Positions 34,135 through 42,600 of a stretch of DNA of 64,000 nt are shown here, in pieces (position 1 is the stretch's first letter; every line of letters begins with the position of its first letter). The translations under genes were made by a program, and so were the position numbers. Source of the stretch: Pseudomonas taeanensis MS-3 (GTDB lineage Bacteria > Pseudomonadota > Gammaproteobacteria > Pseudomonadales > Pseudomonadaceae); assembly GCF_000498575.2 (NCBI RefSeq), contig NZ_AWSQ01000007.1:1-64000 (forward strand), given 5' to 3'. Under the pieces are notes generated by a model. That model worked only from the letters and a program-made list of their open reading frames with translations. It had not been told where the DNA came from and searched no databases.

Positions 34135-34641
34135 ATGTCGCAGCTATCTTTTTCTTTTGACTCTTCCCTGCTGATTCGCGACGAGCAAGGTCGCTACCTG
34201 CCGGCCACTGGCGATCAGATCCTGGCGGCTGCTCGCAAGGTCATCGATCTGAAGGTCCAACGCGGTGCGGCCTTCACTTCGCCAGAACTGGTCAAGGAGT
34301 ACCTGGTCGCCAAGCTGGCAGGTTTCGAACACGAGGTTTTCGCGGCGCTGTTTCTGGATGCCAAGCATCACCTGATCCAGTACGTGGAGATGTTCCGCGG
34401 CACCATCGACAGTGCATCGGTCTACCCTCGCGAGGTGGTCAAGGAAGCACTGCGCCTGAATGCGGCTGCAGTGATCTTCTCGCACAACCATCCAAGCGGA
34501 CATCCTGAACCTAGCCAGGCGGACAAAACCCTGACGCAACGTCTCAAGGAGGCGTTGGCACTCGTCGAAGTGCGCTCGCTGGATCACATCATCGTGGCAG
34601 GTCAGCACACAGTGTCATTTGCCGAGCGTGGGTTGCTCTGA
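34135..34641 (+). CDS. radC: Short RadC-like JAB/MPN-domain protein
   Basis: 168 residues. The JAMM zinc site is H117-x-H119...D130 in FSHNHPSGHPEPSQAD, preceded by the glutamate-containing strand near FRGTIDSASVYPREV. It lacks the N-terminal helix-hairpin-helix part of chromosomal RadC, as is common for copies on integrative elements and prophages. The biochemical role of these short forms is unsettled. ATG at 34135 follows CCGGAGCACG. A strong UUCG-type terminator follows immediately, so it is a single-gene unit. Confidence 0.9.
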   Translation: MSQLSFSFDSSLLIRDEQGRYLPATGDQILAAARKVIDLKVQRGAAFTSPELVKEYLVAKLAGFEHEVFAALFLDAKHHLIQYVEMFRGTIDSASVYPREVVKEALRLNAAAVIFSHNHPSGHPEPSQADKTLTQRLKEALALVEVRSLDHIIVAGQHTVSFAERGLL

Positions 34642-34646
34642 TCACC

Positions 34647-34666
34647 GGGGGCTTCGGCCCCCTTTT
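34647..34666 (+). terminator. Rho-independent terminator of radC
   Basis: GGGGGC-TTCG-GCCCCC forms a six-pair stem closed by a UUCG tetraloop and is followed by TTTTCT. It starts five bases after the radC stop. Confidence 0.92.
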
Positions 34667-34693
34667 CTGTGTCAATAAGGTTGCGATGGTAGA

Positions 34694-35503
34694 TCAAGCC
34701 TCGGCTGCTGCCTCAGGTAAATCCTCCTCTACCGCCAAGCCTACAGACCAATGACCTCCGCTCTCCTGGCTAAGATGCAGCAGATCGTATGTCTTGATCA
34801 TGTCGAGCAGGCCTGAATGTCCATAGGTGCTAGGAGAAAATGCGGGATCGGTGCGCTTCAGGTACTGGCCCAGAGCACTCAAACTCACCTTGCCTTCGCT
34901 GGTTCCACCGGCCAGCAAAGAAACGGCATCGACAACAAATCTCGGACGGCGCTTAACGATTGGCCCTGTTAGCTCGGCCTTCACAGTCTCTGGTTTCACG
35001 CCGATATCAGATTTGCCAGCAGGCCTTGCAATCTGTTCGGTCGCAGGCTCGAGTGAGTGGTCCGCTCGGTTCCACTCAAAGAACTGATCGCTGGCATTGC
35101 GCAGTGCATCAGGAGTTTTAGCTTCCCCCACGATACAAACCGTGGCACCGCGTTCACGAAGCTTGCGACAAAGGTATGCAAAGTCGGAGTCGCTGGTGAC
35201 CAGGCAGAAAGTATCTGCTCGCTGATCGAATAATGCCTCTAAAGCATCGAGCGCCAAGGCGATATCGGAGGTGTTCTTTCCGGCTGCATATTGGTACTGA
35301 AGGCATGGCGTGAACGCTAGGCGAACCAGTGCCTCCTGCCACTTGTTCGCCAGCGTCCCGTGGTTGCCATATCCCCTACGCAATACTACACGCCCAAACT
35401 GAGCCACAACGCGCAGGGCATGCTCCAGCACTTCAGGGAAGACATTGTCGCAATCAACCAGAACCGCTACGCGTGTTTCACCTGCGGGTGTATATACGCT
35501 CAT
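34694..35503 (-). CDS. NYN (PIN-like) RNase with LOTUS domain
   Basis: 269 residues, LabA/MARF1-like. The NYN nuclease-type domain has D17 and D19 in VAVLVDCDNV, the aspartate in NTSDIALALDAL and those in LVTSDSDFAYL, enough for a metal-dependent RNase. The C-terminal ~80 residues (VDAVSLLAGGTSEGKVSLSA, ending GGHWSVGL) fit an OST-HTH/LOTUS domain, known to bind RNA. I start at the ATG at 35501-35503, six bases after GGAG, rather than 12 codons upstream. Its position between radC and the Dpd island makes a role in element maintenance or RNA-level defence possible but unproven. Confidence 0.85.
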   Translation of the reverse strand: MSVYTPAGETRVAVLVDCDNVFPEVLEHALRVVAQFGRVVLRRGYGNHGTLANKWQEALVRLAFTPCLQYQYAAGKNTSDIALALDALEALFDQRADTFCLVTSDSDFAYLCRKLRERGATVCIVGEAKTPDALRNASDQFFEWNRADHSLEPATEQIARPAGKSDIGVKPETVKAELTGPIVKRRPRFVVDAVSLLAGGTSEGKVSLSALGQYLKRTDPAFSPSTYGHSGLLDMIKTYDLLHLSQESGGHWSVGLAVEEDLPEAAAEA

Positions 35504-35555
35504 TCCTGCTCCTTGCGAGTTGCCCTGTTCACCTTGCACGGCTTATCGTTATTCT

Positions 35556-35720
35556 TCAACGGCTTAGAGATGCTTGAATTGTAACTCCTAGCCACTCGAT
35601 AGCCTCACAATGCGCGAGGTTGACTGAACGCGTCAACGCATCGTGGCCCTCTAGCGACTGGTGTAACACGACCAGAAAAGCTCCTGTGTCATCGTCCAGC
35701 ATCTTTAGCGCTGGCACCAT
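35556..35720 (-). CDS. Possible small ORF or gene remnant
   Basis: Reads MVPALKMLDDDTGAFLVVLH and on to AHCEAIEWLGVTIQASLSR, about 54 residues, ending 53 bp before the NYN gene on the same strand. Composition looks protein-like, but no ribosome site is obvious and no family is recognised. It may be the tail of a lost gene. Confidence 0.3.
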   Translation of the reverse strand: MVPALKMLDDDTGAFLVVLHQSLEGHDALTRSVNLAHCEAIEWLGVTIQASLSR

Positions 35721-35750
35721 CCAGGCGCAGGCGATCGGTGCTACGCCCAA

Positions 35751-36049
35751 TACCGGGTTAATTCAGTCTACGATGACCATCAATTCCTGGCTGCGCGGGC
35801 TTGGTGGCGAAGCGAACAGGTCGCATGAACCGGCCTAGGCTAATTGCAAACTTTCTAGTTCAGGTCACAGCAATGGTCGGTCATTCTGCCGATGGCATCG
35901 AATCAGTGGAATGACGCAACTCATTGATCCCCGAGGAGACTAAACCCATCATAGTCAATGGGCCGCAACTTGGCGGGATGTGTAAGAGGCCACTTACACC
36001 CGTCAATAAAACACTGCACGTGGCACCGCCGCCTCCGCACAAGGCGCGC
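35751..36049. other. Gene-free boundary before the Dpd island
   Basis: About 300 bp with no supported gene. Base composition drops from GC-rich to AT-richer across it, so it probably marks the island edge. Confidence 0.4.
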
Positions 36050-36415
36050 TTAGCCTGCGGGCCCTCTATAAATGCATCCACTGGTACAAGTTTCGTGAAT
36101 ACGAATAGCGGAAAGATCAGGAAGCAATGGTTTCAACTCCTTCCAAACCCACATAGCTAAAACCTCGCTCGTCGGGTTTTCCAAACCGGGAATTTCATTA
36201 AGATAATTGTGATCTAGGAGATCATACAGAGGAGAAAAGACTTCCTTTATTTCAGAAAAGTCCCTAATCCAACCTGTTCCTTTATCGACAGGCCCTTCAA
36301 TATATATTGCAATACGGAAGGAGTGACCATGCAGGCGCCCACACTTATGCCCTTCAGGGACATGAGGCAACCGATGAGCAGCTTCAAAAACAAACTCTTT
36401 AAAGATCTCCAACAA
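36050..36415 (-). CDS. queD: QueD, 6-carboxytetrahydropterin synthase
   Basis: 121 residues. It turns dihydroneopterin triphosphate into 6-carboxytetrahydropterin, an early step to preQ0. Zinc ligands H14 (FEAAHRLPH), H29 and H31 (GRLHGHSF), the catalytic C25 (HKCGRLH), and the LLDHNYLNEI block with its aspartate-histidine pair are all present. It starts with TTG at 36415, supported by GGGAGG five bases upstream. Last gene of a three-gene minus-strand unit in the Dpd island. No folE is seen in the window, so the first step (GTP cyclohydrolase) must come from the host. Confidence 0.93.
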   Translation of the reverse strand: MLEIFKEFVFEAAHRLPHVPEGHKCGRLHGHSFRIAIYIEGPVDKGTGWIRDFSEIKEVFSPLYDLLDHNYLNEIPGLENPTSEVLAMWVWKELKPLLPDLSAIRIHETCTSGCIYRGPAG

Positions 36416-36445
36416 ATCCTCCCAATATCAGATCATGGAACGCAA

Positions 36446-36898
36446 TCAATTAGACAGGCTCAATTTTTTCCAAGATTCAAGATCGACACATAGCGTTTCA
36501 AATAAAAACTCTACAACCTTAGCCCGCCCCACACCCAGCGCTGATGCGATGGTAATCACAGAAACCAGCATTGAACTGACCGCATGCAAATCCGTTACAT
36601 CATTTAGACACTTCAAAACCTCTTCCAGCCTCCCCAACACAGCAGCCTGGGAAAAATTCAATGACTGTACGACATGCGTGGATGGTGTTAGATAAAGGAT
36701 ATTCGCGCGCGCCCGCAAACCATACACCTCAGTTAACATGCCATACCCCTCCGAAGGGAAATCTTCGTCATGCTCTGCAAGCCTTCTCAATGCCTCCTGA
36801 AAAGCCATAGACAGCTTAAGAATGACTTCTGAGAACTCTCTGACACTGGCATCACTGGCCAGCGCCGGAGGCAGATCCGAGGAAATCAAAGTGGTCAT
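36446..36898 (-). CDS. Hypothetical helical protein in the Dpd island
   Basis: 150 residues, no family recognised. It is mostly helical (VREFSEVILKLSMAFQEALR, VLGRLEEVLKCLNDV) with a C-terminal stretch that could be a buried helix (SSMLVSVITIASALGVG). I start at the ATG at 36896-36898, five bases after GGGGG, rather than at a codon 10 residues upstream. It lies between a DGQHR gene and queD on the same strand. No signal or catalytic motif. Its place suggests a part in making or regulating the modification. Confidence 0.65.
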   Translation of the reverse strand: MTTLISSDLPPALASDASVREFSEVILKLSMAFQEALRRLAEHDEDFPSEGYGMLTEVYGLRARANILYLTPSTHVVQSLNFSQAAVLGRLEEVLKCLNDVTDLHAVSSMLVSVITIASALGVGRAKVVEFLFETLCVDLESWKKLSLSN

Positions 36899-36931
36899 AT
36901 TACCCCCTAAATAATTTGTAACGAGCACCAG

Positions 36932-37987
36932 TTAGCTAGGTACGAACTCTGAACTTCGAACCACCCTAGTCAGATGATCAGTCAAAAGATGAATATCGCC
37001 ATGTAAATTTTGAATCCCATTCCATGGCCGGCGTCCAGTTTTAAACGACCACTCTCCTGAACCCAGTGTCCAAGCCGTATATCCTTGCAGCTTTCTAAGA
37101 CCTATCTTGAATACTGGGGCCAGTGGTGCGCCGGTAGCACACAACTGCTCCATGACGAACCCCATGGAAATAATTCCCGCGCTATGGACGAGACGAGAGC
37201 TTTTGGGTGTATGACCATGCCAAGCATTTCCAAACACCTCCTGGACTGCCTGGAAAAACTCGCTGATGGCCAAGAAACACCGATCCTCGCCTCCCGATAA
37301 CTCAATCACCTCGCGACAATAACCGTCGGAAAGGGAATTCATTACCAGTTTCTGGAGAGACGTATCGCCGATGACCCCTATGGGATTGGTATGTTGCTTA
37401 ATCTGTCCTTGCAAAGAAGATCGATCATCATAATTCAGCATCTCAACGATGCGCGCTGCGCGGGCACGGGAAGTCATTCTGAACGGAAGGCCGCTGACAG
37501 ACGGGAGCAGTTCATATATCAGCGATTTCGGCAGCGGACTGGTGTTGTTGACGAGAATGAATTGCCTGCGAAGCTCCTCCTGATTCTCACACACGAGAGC
37601 AGACACCAGTAGTTGGAAAGAGCTCCCCTCCAGTCCGGCTAAGGCCGATAGACGTTGCTGACCATCAACAACGAACCCGGGGGGGCCAGATGAAATGTCG
37701 ACCTCTATTTCTGAATAGGCTCCATTCCCATCCACAATCCGGACCCCACTGGTAAACGCTAACACCACAGCATTGGGCATTACGGCATCGGGACGGGAGA
37801 GGTAGTCACGGATCTCTCGTATGTGCTTGGACACCTGTGGTCGCTGAAAGCCATGAAGGGTGCCACGATCATCACGCTTGACTCGGTCGATGCTCGCGAT
37901 CGCCAAAATCTGCTCAACGGTAGCCGCAAACGATACAACTTGTTGGGTTGGGCTCTGTAACGCCTTGATTGCGCTGAACTTAAGCAA
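36932..37987 (-). CDS. DGQHR-domain protein (DndB/DpdB-like), paralogue 1
   Basis: About 351 residues of the DndB/DpdB-type DGQHR family: GFQRPQVSKHIREIRDYLS, FVVDGQQRLSALAGLE (DGQQR variant), QFILVNNTSPLPKSLIYELL and SSRLVHSAGIISMGFVMEQL. I prefer the TTG at 37987, which follows GGAAGAG and lines up with the start of the paralogue at 41515, over a GTG at 38014 embedded in a G-run. It is strongly similar to that paralogue along its full length, less so to the one at 39102. In Dpd systems a DGQHR ATPase helps DpdA place preQ0 in DNA. Divergent from dpdC. Confidence 0.8.
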   Translation of the reverse strand: MLKFSAIKALQSPTQQVVSFAATVEQILAIASIDRVKRDDRGTLHGFQRPQVSKHIREIRDYLSRPDAVMPNAVVLAFTSGVRIVDGNGAYSEIEVDISSGPPGFVVDGQQRLSALAGLEGSSFQLLVSALVCENQEELRRQFILVNNTSPLPKSLIYELLPSVSGLPFRMTSRARAARIVEMLNYDDRSSLQGQIKQHTNPIGVIGDTSLQKLVMNSLSDGYCREVIELSGGEDRCFLAISEFFQAVQEVFGNAWHGHTPKSSRLVHSAGIISMGFVMEQLCATGAPLAPVFKIGLRKLQGYTAWTLGSGEWSFKTGRRPWNGIQNLHGDIHLLTDHLTRVVRSSEFVPS

Positions 37988-38169
37988 TGAATCTCTTCCT
38001 TCATCGAACGGCACCCCCAGATGGAGGGGGTTGCAGCAGTTTCGGAACTTTTATACCAACCCCACCGCACAAAAACCAGTCCAGCGAATTGGCCCTCACA
38101 GTTATTCGATGGTAAATTATCGGCCTTAAATAAATGCAGAGCCCTACAAGCCAGGCCAGCAGTTTCATC

Positions 38170-39105
38170 ATGAAAACCGTCATCATCACAAACTGCACCA
38201 ATCGAAAACGTCTTGACGGCTCCCCCCCCTTGGGCCTGAAGGATGAGCCTTATCTGTCGATCGAGGCCATGGCGCAGACCTGGGCTGACCAGATAAACGA
38301 ACATCCGGCCACCCTGAAGGCCTCTTCGCTTTACGTAGGAAGGAGCGTCACTGACGCTAGGCACGCAGCAGCCAAGCTGGATGCAAATCTGATGTTCGCA
38401 TCAACAGGCCTGGGTCTAGTTGAAGGCGATCAAAAGTGCCCTCCGTACAACCTGACAGTGTCTCAAGACCCGAATTCTATCAGTCCAAGGCTCGAAAGTC
38501 TGGGCGCACGGGCTTCTGATTGGTGGGATGCCATGAACGCAGTTCAATCGAAAGCAACGCCTATAGCCAACGTGGTGAACCACCGCGAGGTCGGCTTAGT
38601 ACTAATTGCCCTTCCCTCAAGCTATGTCCAGCTAATAGCTAATGATCTTGGTGGAATCAGTGATGCGAAGATCGGCAAGCTCAGGATATTCACTTCCCGA
38701 CCCGGCATTGAAATGCTTCCAAATAGTCTGAAAAGCTCAGCTATGCCGTACGACGAACGCCTTGAAACTTCGATTTTACCAGGCACTCGAAGTGATTTTC
38801 CTCAAAGGGCATTACGTCATTTTGTTGAGGTTCTCGGCTTGTCGGACGAGCCTGCAGAGGCCGCCCGAGCAATGGTCTGTACAGCGATGGACCAATTGTC
38901 GGTTGCGAGAACCACCATCCGCCGGCGCGCTTCGGACAGCGAAATTACATTCATGCTTGAGTGCGCCTGGGCACGCCACCAGGGCAGTTCCACCCGCTTG
39001 CTGCGCTATTTGAGAGATGACGCTCTTGTCTCATGCGAGCAATCGCGCTTCCGGAGGCTTTGGCTCGACATCAAACACCAAGACAATGCGGAGAGCAGAG
39101 TATGA
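38170..39105 (+). CDS. dpdC: DpdC, predicted modifier of preQ0 in DNA
   Basis: 311 residues. The start (MKTVIITNCTNRKRL) and LMFASTGLGLVEGDQKCPPYNL resemble the DUF6884/YaaA-like group to which DpdC belongs. In the characterised Salmonella system DpdC is needed to turn preQ0 in DNA into the amide form (dADG). The ATG at 38170 was chosen because conserved sequence begins there; an ATG at 38134 is possible. First gene of the plus-strand biosynthesis unit; its TGA overlaps the next ATG. The name rests on context plus partial family likeness. Confidence 0.68.
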   Translation: MKTVIITNCTNRKRLDGSPPLGLKDEPYLSIEAMAQTWADQINEHPATLKASSLYVGRSVTDARHAAAKLDANLMFASTGLGLVEGDQKCPPYNLTVSQDPNSISPRLESLGARASDWWDAMNAVQSKATPIANVVNHREVGLVLIALPSSYVQLIANDLGGISDAKIGKLRIFTSRPGIEMLPNSLKSSAMPYDERLETSILPGTRSDFPQRALRHFVEVLGLSDEPAEAARAMVCTAMDQLSVARTTIRRRASDSEITFMLECAWARHQGSSTRLLRYLRDDALVSCEQSRFRRLWLDIKHQDNAESRV

Positions 39106-40223
39106 CGAGCAGCGATGAAATCGTGGTGCGCGCTCTACGTACCACGCAAGGCGACAACCTTGATGTGTATGCATTATTTATCAGGGGATCTGATCTGGTC
39201 CAAATTGCTGACATCAGCCGCCTATCGCGCGAAGACAGCAGCCCGCTCAAAGGCTTTCAGCGCCCCGAGATTAAGAGTCATGTTAAAGGGATCACCGAGT
39301 ACCTCAATCAGGGAAATGTACTTTTTCCCAATGCAATTATCTTAGCCCTGTCCCCTGATCTGCGTTTTGTTGCAGCACGCGGGAGCAAGCCGACAGGCGA
39401 CGCGGGGCTTTCGCAAGCGGGTACGCTGACGATCCCTATCAGGGAGGAAGGAATGAGGTCTGCCTGGATCGTGGACGGACAACAGCGCTCATTGGCGTTG
39501 GCGAAAGCGGCCAATTCGGATCTTCCTGTGCCGGTGATCGGTTTTGTGTCCGACAGCCTGACCACCCAGCGCGAGCAATTCATTTTGGTCAACAAGGCCA
39601 AACCCTTGCCCACTCGACTGATCAACGAACTACTGCCGGAGACAGGCAGCATCCTTCTGCCCCGCGAACTGAGTGCTCGCAAAGCACCAGCTGAGTTGTG
39701 CGGGCTTCTTAGCCGTGATCCCAACTCCCCTTTCCACAAACTCATAAAGCGGTCGTCCGAGCAAAATAGCAAAGCAGTGATCACTGACACCGCCGTAATA
39801 ACGATGATCCGCAACAGCATCAGTAATCCGTTGGGGGCGCTGGCCCCCTATACCTCCAGCACCGACGGAGCGGCGAACGTTGAGTCCATGTACAACCTAC
39901 TGATGACCTTCTGGCGGGCAGTGCGTGAAACGTTTCCAGAGGCGTGGGCACTTGAATCCAAGAGCAGTCGACTTATGCATTCAGCGGGGATCATCGCCAT
40001 GGGAGTGCTTATGGATCGGATCTACGCCAAAATCGGTGGTCAGCACGAAACCTATGAAGCAGTTTTACAAGAACTGGCCAAAGTTGCCCCTTACTGCGCA
40101 TGGACATCCGGGCAGTGGCCGATGATCAATGTCCAGTGGAACGAAATCCAAAGCACCCCTCAAGATATCAAGGCGCTGCAAGAAACCTTGATCCGCCTCT
40201 ATATGACCAGCGCTCACCAATGA
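39102..40223 (+). CDS. dpdB: DpdB-like DGQHR protein, partner of DpdA
   Basis: 373 residues. Family blocks are GFQRPEIKSHVKGITEYL, WIVDGQQRSLALAKAA, QFILVNKAKPLPTRLINELL and SSRLMHSAGIIAMGVLMDR. In Salmonella, DpdB works with DpdA to exchange guanine for preQ0 in DNA. Of the three DGQHR proteins here, this is the most divergent one and sits directly before dpdA, coupled by a four-base overlap, so I assign dpdB to it; the protein at 41515 is the alternative. Start is the ATG at 39102, overlapping the dpdC stop. The motif is DGQQR instead of DGQHR in all three. Confidence 0.75.
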   Translation: MTSSDEIVVRALRTTQGDNLDVYALFIRGSDLVQIADISRLSREDSSPLKGFQRPEIKSHVKGITEYLNQGNVLFPNAIILALSPDLRFVAARGSKPTGDAGLSQAGTLTIPIREEGMRSAWIVDGQQRSLALAKAANSDLPVPVIGFVSDSLTTQREQFILVNKAKPLPTRLINELLPETGSILLPRELSARKAPAELCGLLSRDPNSPFHKLIKRSSEQNSKAVITDTAVITMIRNSISNPLGALAPYTSSTDGAANVESMYNLLMTFWRAVRETFPEAWALESKSSRLMHSAGIIAMGVLMDRIYAKIGGQHETYEAVLQELAKVAPYCAWTSGQWPMINVQWNEIQSTPQDIKALQETLIRLYMTSAHQ

Positions 40224-41518
40224 AGTTTTTATACGCCGACACCCAAGACTACGTAGACCCGGACTACGACTTCATCAACGATCGAAATGCGCCGGGTCGG
40301 AAGAGATACTGGGATGACCAGTATGCGCACGAAATGATGACCCCCGTCCCTTATGACGGGCTCTTGGTCTCGATGAGCGCAGTGCGTCCTGCAAATGGCG
40401 TCGCTAATTCAAAGGTTCGGTACTCGACCTCCGAGCAGCAGCGCTTCCTGAGAGAAGGAGTGCGCAAATTTCTACGACTGGATAGTATTCAGTTCAAAGA
40501 TACGATGGTCCTAGGTGACTGCGGGGCTTTCGCCTATGTAGAGCACCCTACTCCTGCGTATAGCCCAAGCGAAGTCGTAGAGTTTTACTCGGATGCGGGA
40601 TTCACCCATGGCTGCTCGCCGGACCACATTATATTCAACTGCGACTCCAGCAATCCTCCAGCACTGAGCCAATCGGAGGATGTGCTGTTTCGATACGAAA
40701 TCACGCTCAAAAATGCGCAGGAATTTCTGCGTTTAGTGAAGGAGGCGGAATGGCCTTTCGAACCTCTTGGAGCGGTACAGGGTTGGTCTCCCCAAAGCAT
40801 GGCGAACGCTGCAAAACAACTCGAAGACATGGGTTATCGCTACTTGGCGATCGGAGGTCTAGTACCTTTAAAAGTCGATCAAATCCATGAGGTTCTGAAA
40901 GAACTTAGAGCGATCCTCAAGCCCGAGACAAATATCCATCTGCTGGGTTTCGCCAAAGCTGAGAACATCCATGAATTCACTGGATATGGCATTACCAGCT
41001 TTGACTCAACCTCACCACTTATACGCGCATTTAAAGATGCGAAGTGTAATTATTACATGGGCAACAACACGAACAAACTGGACTATTACACCGCCATTCG
41101 AATCCCACAGGCAATTGAAAATCCACGCCTGATGCAAGGAATAAAAAAAGGCACTCTGAGCGCGGAAGAGTTGCAAATCAAAGAAAAAGCGGCGTTGCTA
41201 GCAATCCGTAACTACGATAAAAACCTTCTCGACTTTGATTCTACCTTAGCCGTGCTAGTAGACTATCTCCGACTGACTCTTTCCGGATCGATATTATCAT
41301 CAATAGAAATGGAAAAAGAAATCACCAAGCATGTCCGACTAATCTCACCCACGCTGAGAGATAAACCTTGGCAAAAATGCCAATGTTCGATTTGTCAGTC
41401 AGCAGGTATCGAAACTATTATTTTTCGAGCCAGCAATCGAAACAAAAGGCGCGGATTTCACAATTTAGGCGTGTACCACCGCCACCTTCAGAAAACTCTG
41501 GAACTTTCAAAACAATGA
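40220..41518 (+). CDS. dpdA: DpdA, DNA preQ0 transglycosylase
   Basis: 432 residues, a TGT paralogue that swaps guanine in DNA for preQ0. The two active-site aspartates by analogy with TGT are D100 (VLGDCGAFAYVE) and the nucleophile D262 (GITSFDSTSP). The C-terminal zinc site is CQCSIC...H, with the histidine in the downstream FHNLGVYH segment. The ATG at 40220 overlaps the previous stop (ATGA) and begins MKFLYADTQDYVDPDYDF; an upstream in-frame extension is antisense-free but not conserved. It is coupled to DGQHR genes on both sides. This is the defining gene of the island and its identification is firm. Confidence 0.93.
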   Translation: MKFLYADTQDYVDPDYDFINDRNAPGRKRYWDDQYAHEMMTPVPYDGLLVSMSAVRPANGVANSKVRYSTSEQQRFLREGVRKFLRLDSIQFKDTMVLGDCGAFAYVEHPTPAYSPSEVVEFYSDAGFTHGCSPDHIIFNCDSSNPPALSQSEDVLFRYEITLKNAQEFLRLVKEAEWPFEPLGAVQGWSPQSMANAAKQLEDMGYRYLAIGGLVPLKVDQIHEVLKELRAILKPETNIHLLGFAKAENIHEFTGYGITSFDSTSPLIRAFKDAKCNYYMGNNTNKLDYYTAIRIPQAIENPRLMQGIKKGTLSAEELQIKEKAALLAIRNYDKNLLDFDSTLAVLVDYLRLTLSGSILSSIEMEKEITKHVRLISPTLRDKPWQKCQCSICQSAGIETIIFRASNRNKRRGFHNLGVYHRHLQKTLELSKQ

Positions 41519-42570
41519 TCTATCGATTTAAGGGTGTGCGCGCCCAGCAGGCCTCCGGGCATGATGTATTTTCGTTTGCGGCCACCCCAAATGAAATTTT
41601 AGAGTTTTCTGAGATTGAGAGAGTCGGCCGCGATGAAGAAGGGCATCTTAAAGGCTTTCAGCGCCATCAAGTCGCATCGCACATTAGAGATATACGCGAC
41701 TATCTTCAGCGCGACGATGCACTGCTTCCTAACGCAATTATCTTGGCCTTTCTGGATGGGGTCACGATCAAAGACCTCGGTGAAGGTATTGTAGAAATCG
41801 TTATTGATGCTAGCAAAACCAAACCAGGCTTCGTAGTCGATGGACAGCAACGACTCAGCGCCCTTGCGACCATGGAGAAGCCTCGGTTCCAGGTATTCGT
41901 ATCTGCATTGATTTGTAAAGACTACAACGAACTGCGGCAGCAATTTGTGCTCGTCAACAATACACGACCACTGCCAAAATCGCTGATTTATGAATTGCTC
42001 CCAACCGTTGACGGACTACCGGAGCGATTCACCAGTCGTAAATTTGCTGCTCGCATTATTGACCTGCTGAATTTCTTGCCGAACTCTTCGTTATTCGGCG
42101 AAATTAAGCAACATACCAACCCTCATGGTGTACTGAGCGACACCGCAATGCAGAAATTCGTGATGAACTCTGCCAATGACGGTGCAATTCGTAGCTTCAT
42201 GAAGTTTGATGACTTTGAAGGGCGCAGCATCGAGCTCATTAACAATTTTTTCCACGCAGTGCGAACTGTTTTCAAATCGGAATGGGAAGGGTTAGCCCCC
42301 AGAAGTTCACGCTTGAAGCATGGCGCGGGTCTGGTCTCCTTAAGCTTCGTAATGGAATTGCTGTACGCCAACCAAGGCACGACCAGCAAGGAGGGCTTTA
42401 CTGCAGGCCTACGACTGCTGAAACCCCACACAGCATGGACTAGCGGAGAATGGCGAATTTCGGAAATCGACCGACGCCCTTGGAACGGTATTCAGAACAC
42501 TCCCAGCGATATCGCACTCTTGACTCAGTATCTGACCCAGAAACTCAAGCAAGAGCTGAAGCAACGATAA
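41515..42570 (+). CDS. DGQHR-domain protein (DndB/DpdB-like), paralogue 2
   Basis: 351 residues with GFQRHQVASHIRDIRDYLQ, FVVDGQQRLSALATME, QFVLVNNTRPLPKSLIYELL, KQHTNPHGVLSDTAMQKFV and RRPWNGIQN. It lines up end to end with the protein at 36932-37987 (shared KQHTNP-GV, SSRL-H-AG, RRPWNGIQN), so one is a copy of the other, now on opposite strands. The start is the ATG at 41515, overlapping the dpdA stop. It may be a second partner of DpdA or a regulator of the island, as DndB is for dnd genes. Confidence 0.83.
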   Translation: MIYRFKGVRAQQASGHDVFSFAATPNEILEFSEIERVGRDEEGHLKGFQRHQVASHIRDIRDYLQRDDALLPNAIILAFLDGVTIKDLGEGIVEIVIDASKTKPGFVVDGQQRLSALATMEKPRFQVFVSALICKDYNELRQQFVLVNNTRPLPKSLIYELLPTVDGLPERFTSRKFAARIIDLLNFLPNSSLFGEIKQHTNPHGVLSDTAMQKFVMNSANDGAIRSFMKFDDFEGRSIELINNFFHAVRTVFKSEWEGLAPRSSRLKHGAGLVSLSFVMELLYANQGTTSKEGFTAGLRLLKPHTAWTSGEWRISEIDRRPWNGIQNTPSDIALLTQYLTQKLKQELKQR

Positions 42571-42600
42571 ATCCAGACGCAAATGCCCAGGAGAGCCAGC

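Noticed and set aside
35584..36049. Plus-strand ORFs of 72 and 78 residues before queD
   Set aside because: No ribosome sites, no family likeness, and one overlaps queD on the opposite strand.
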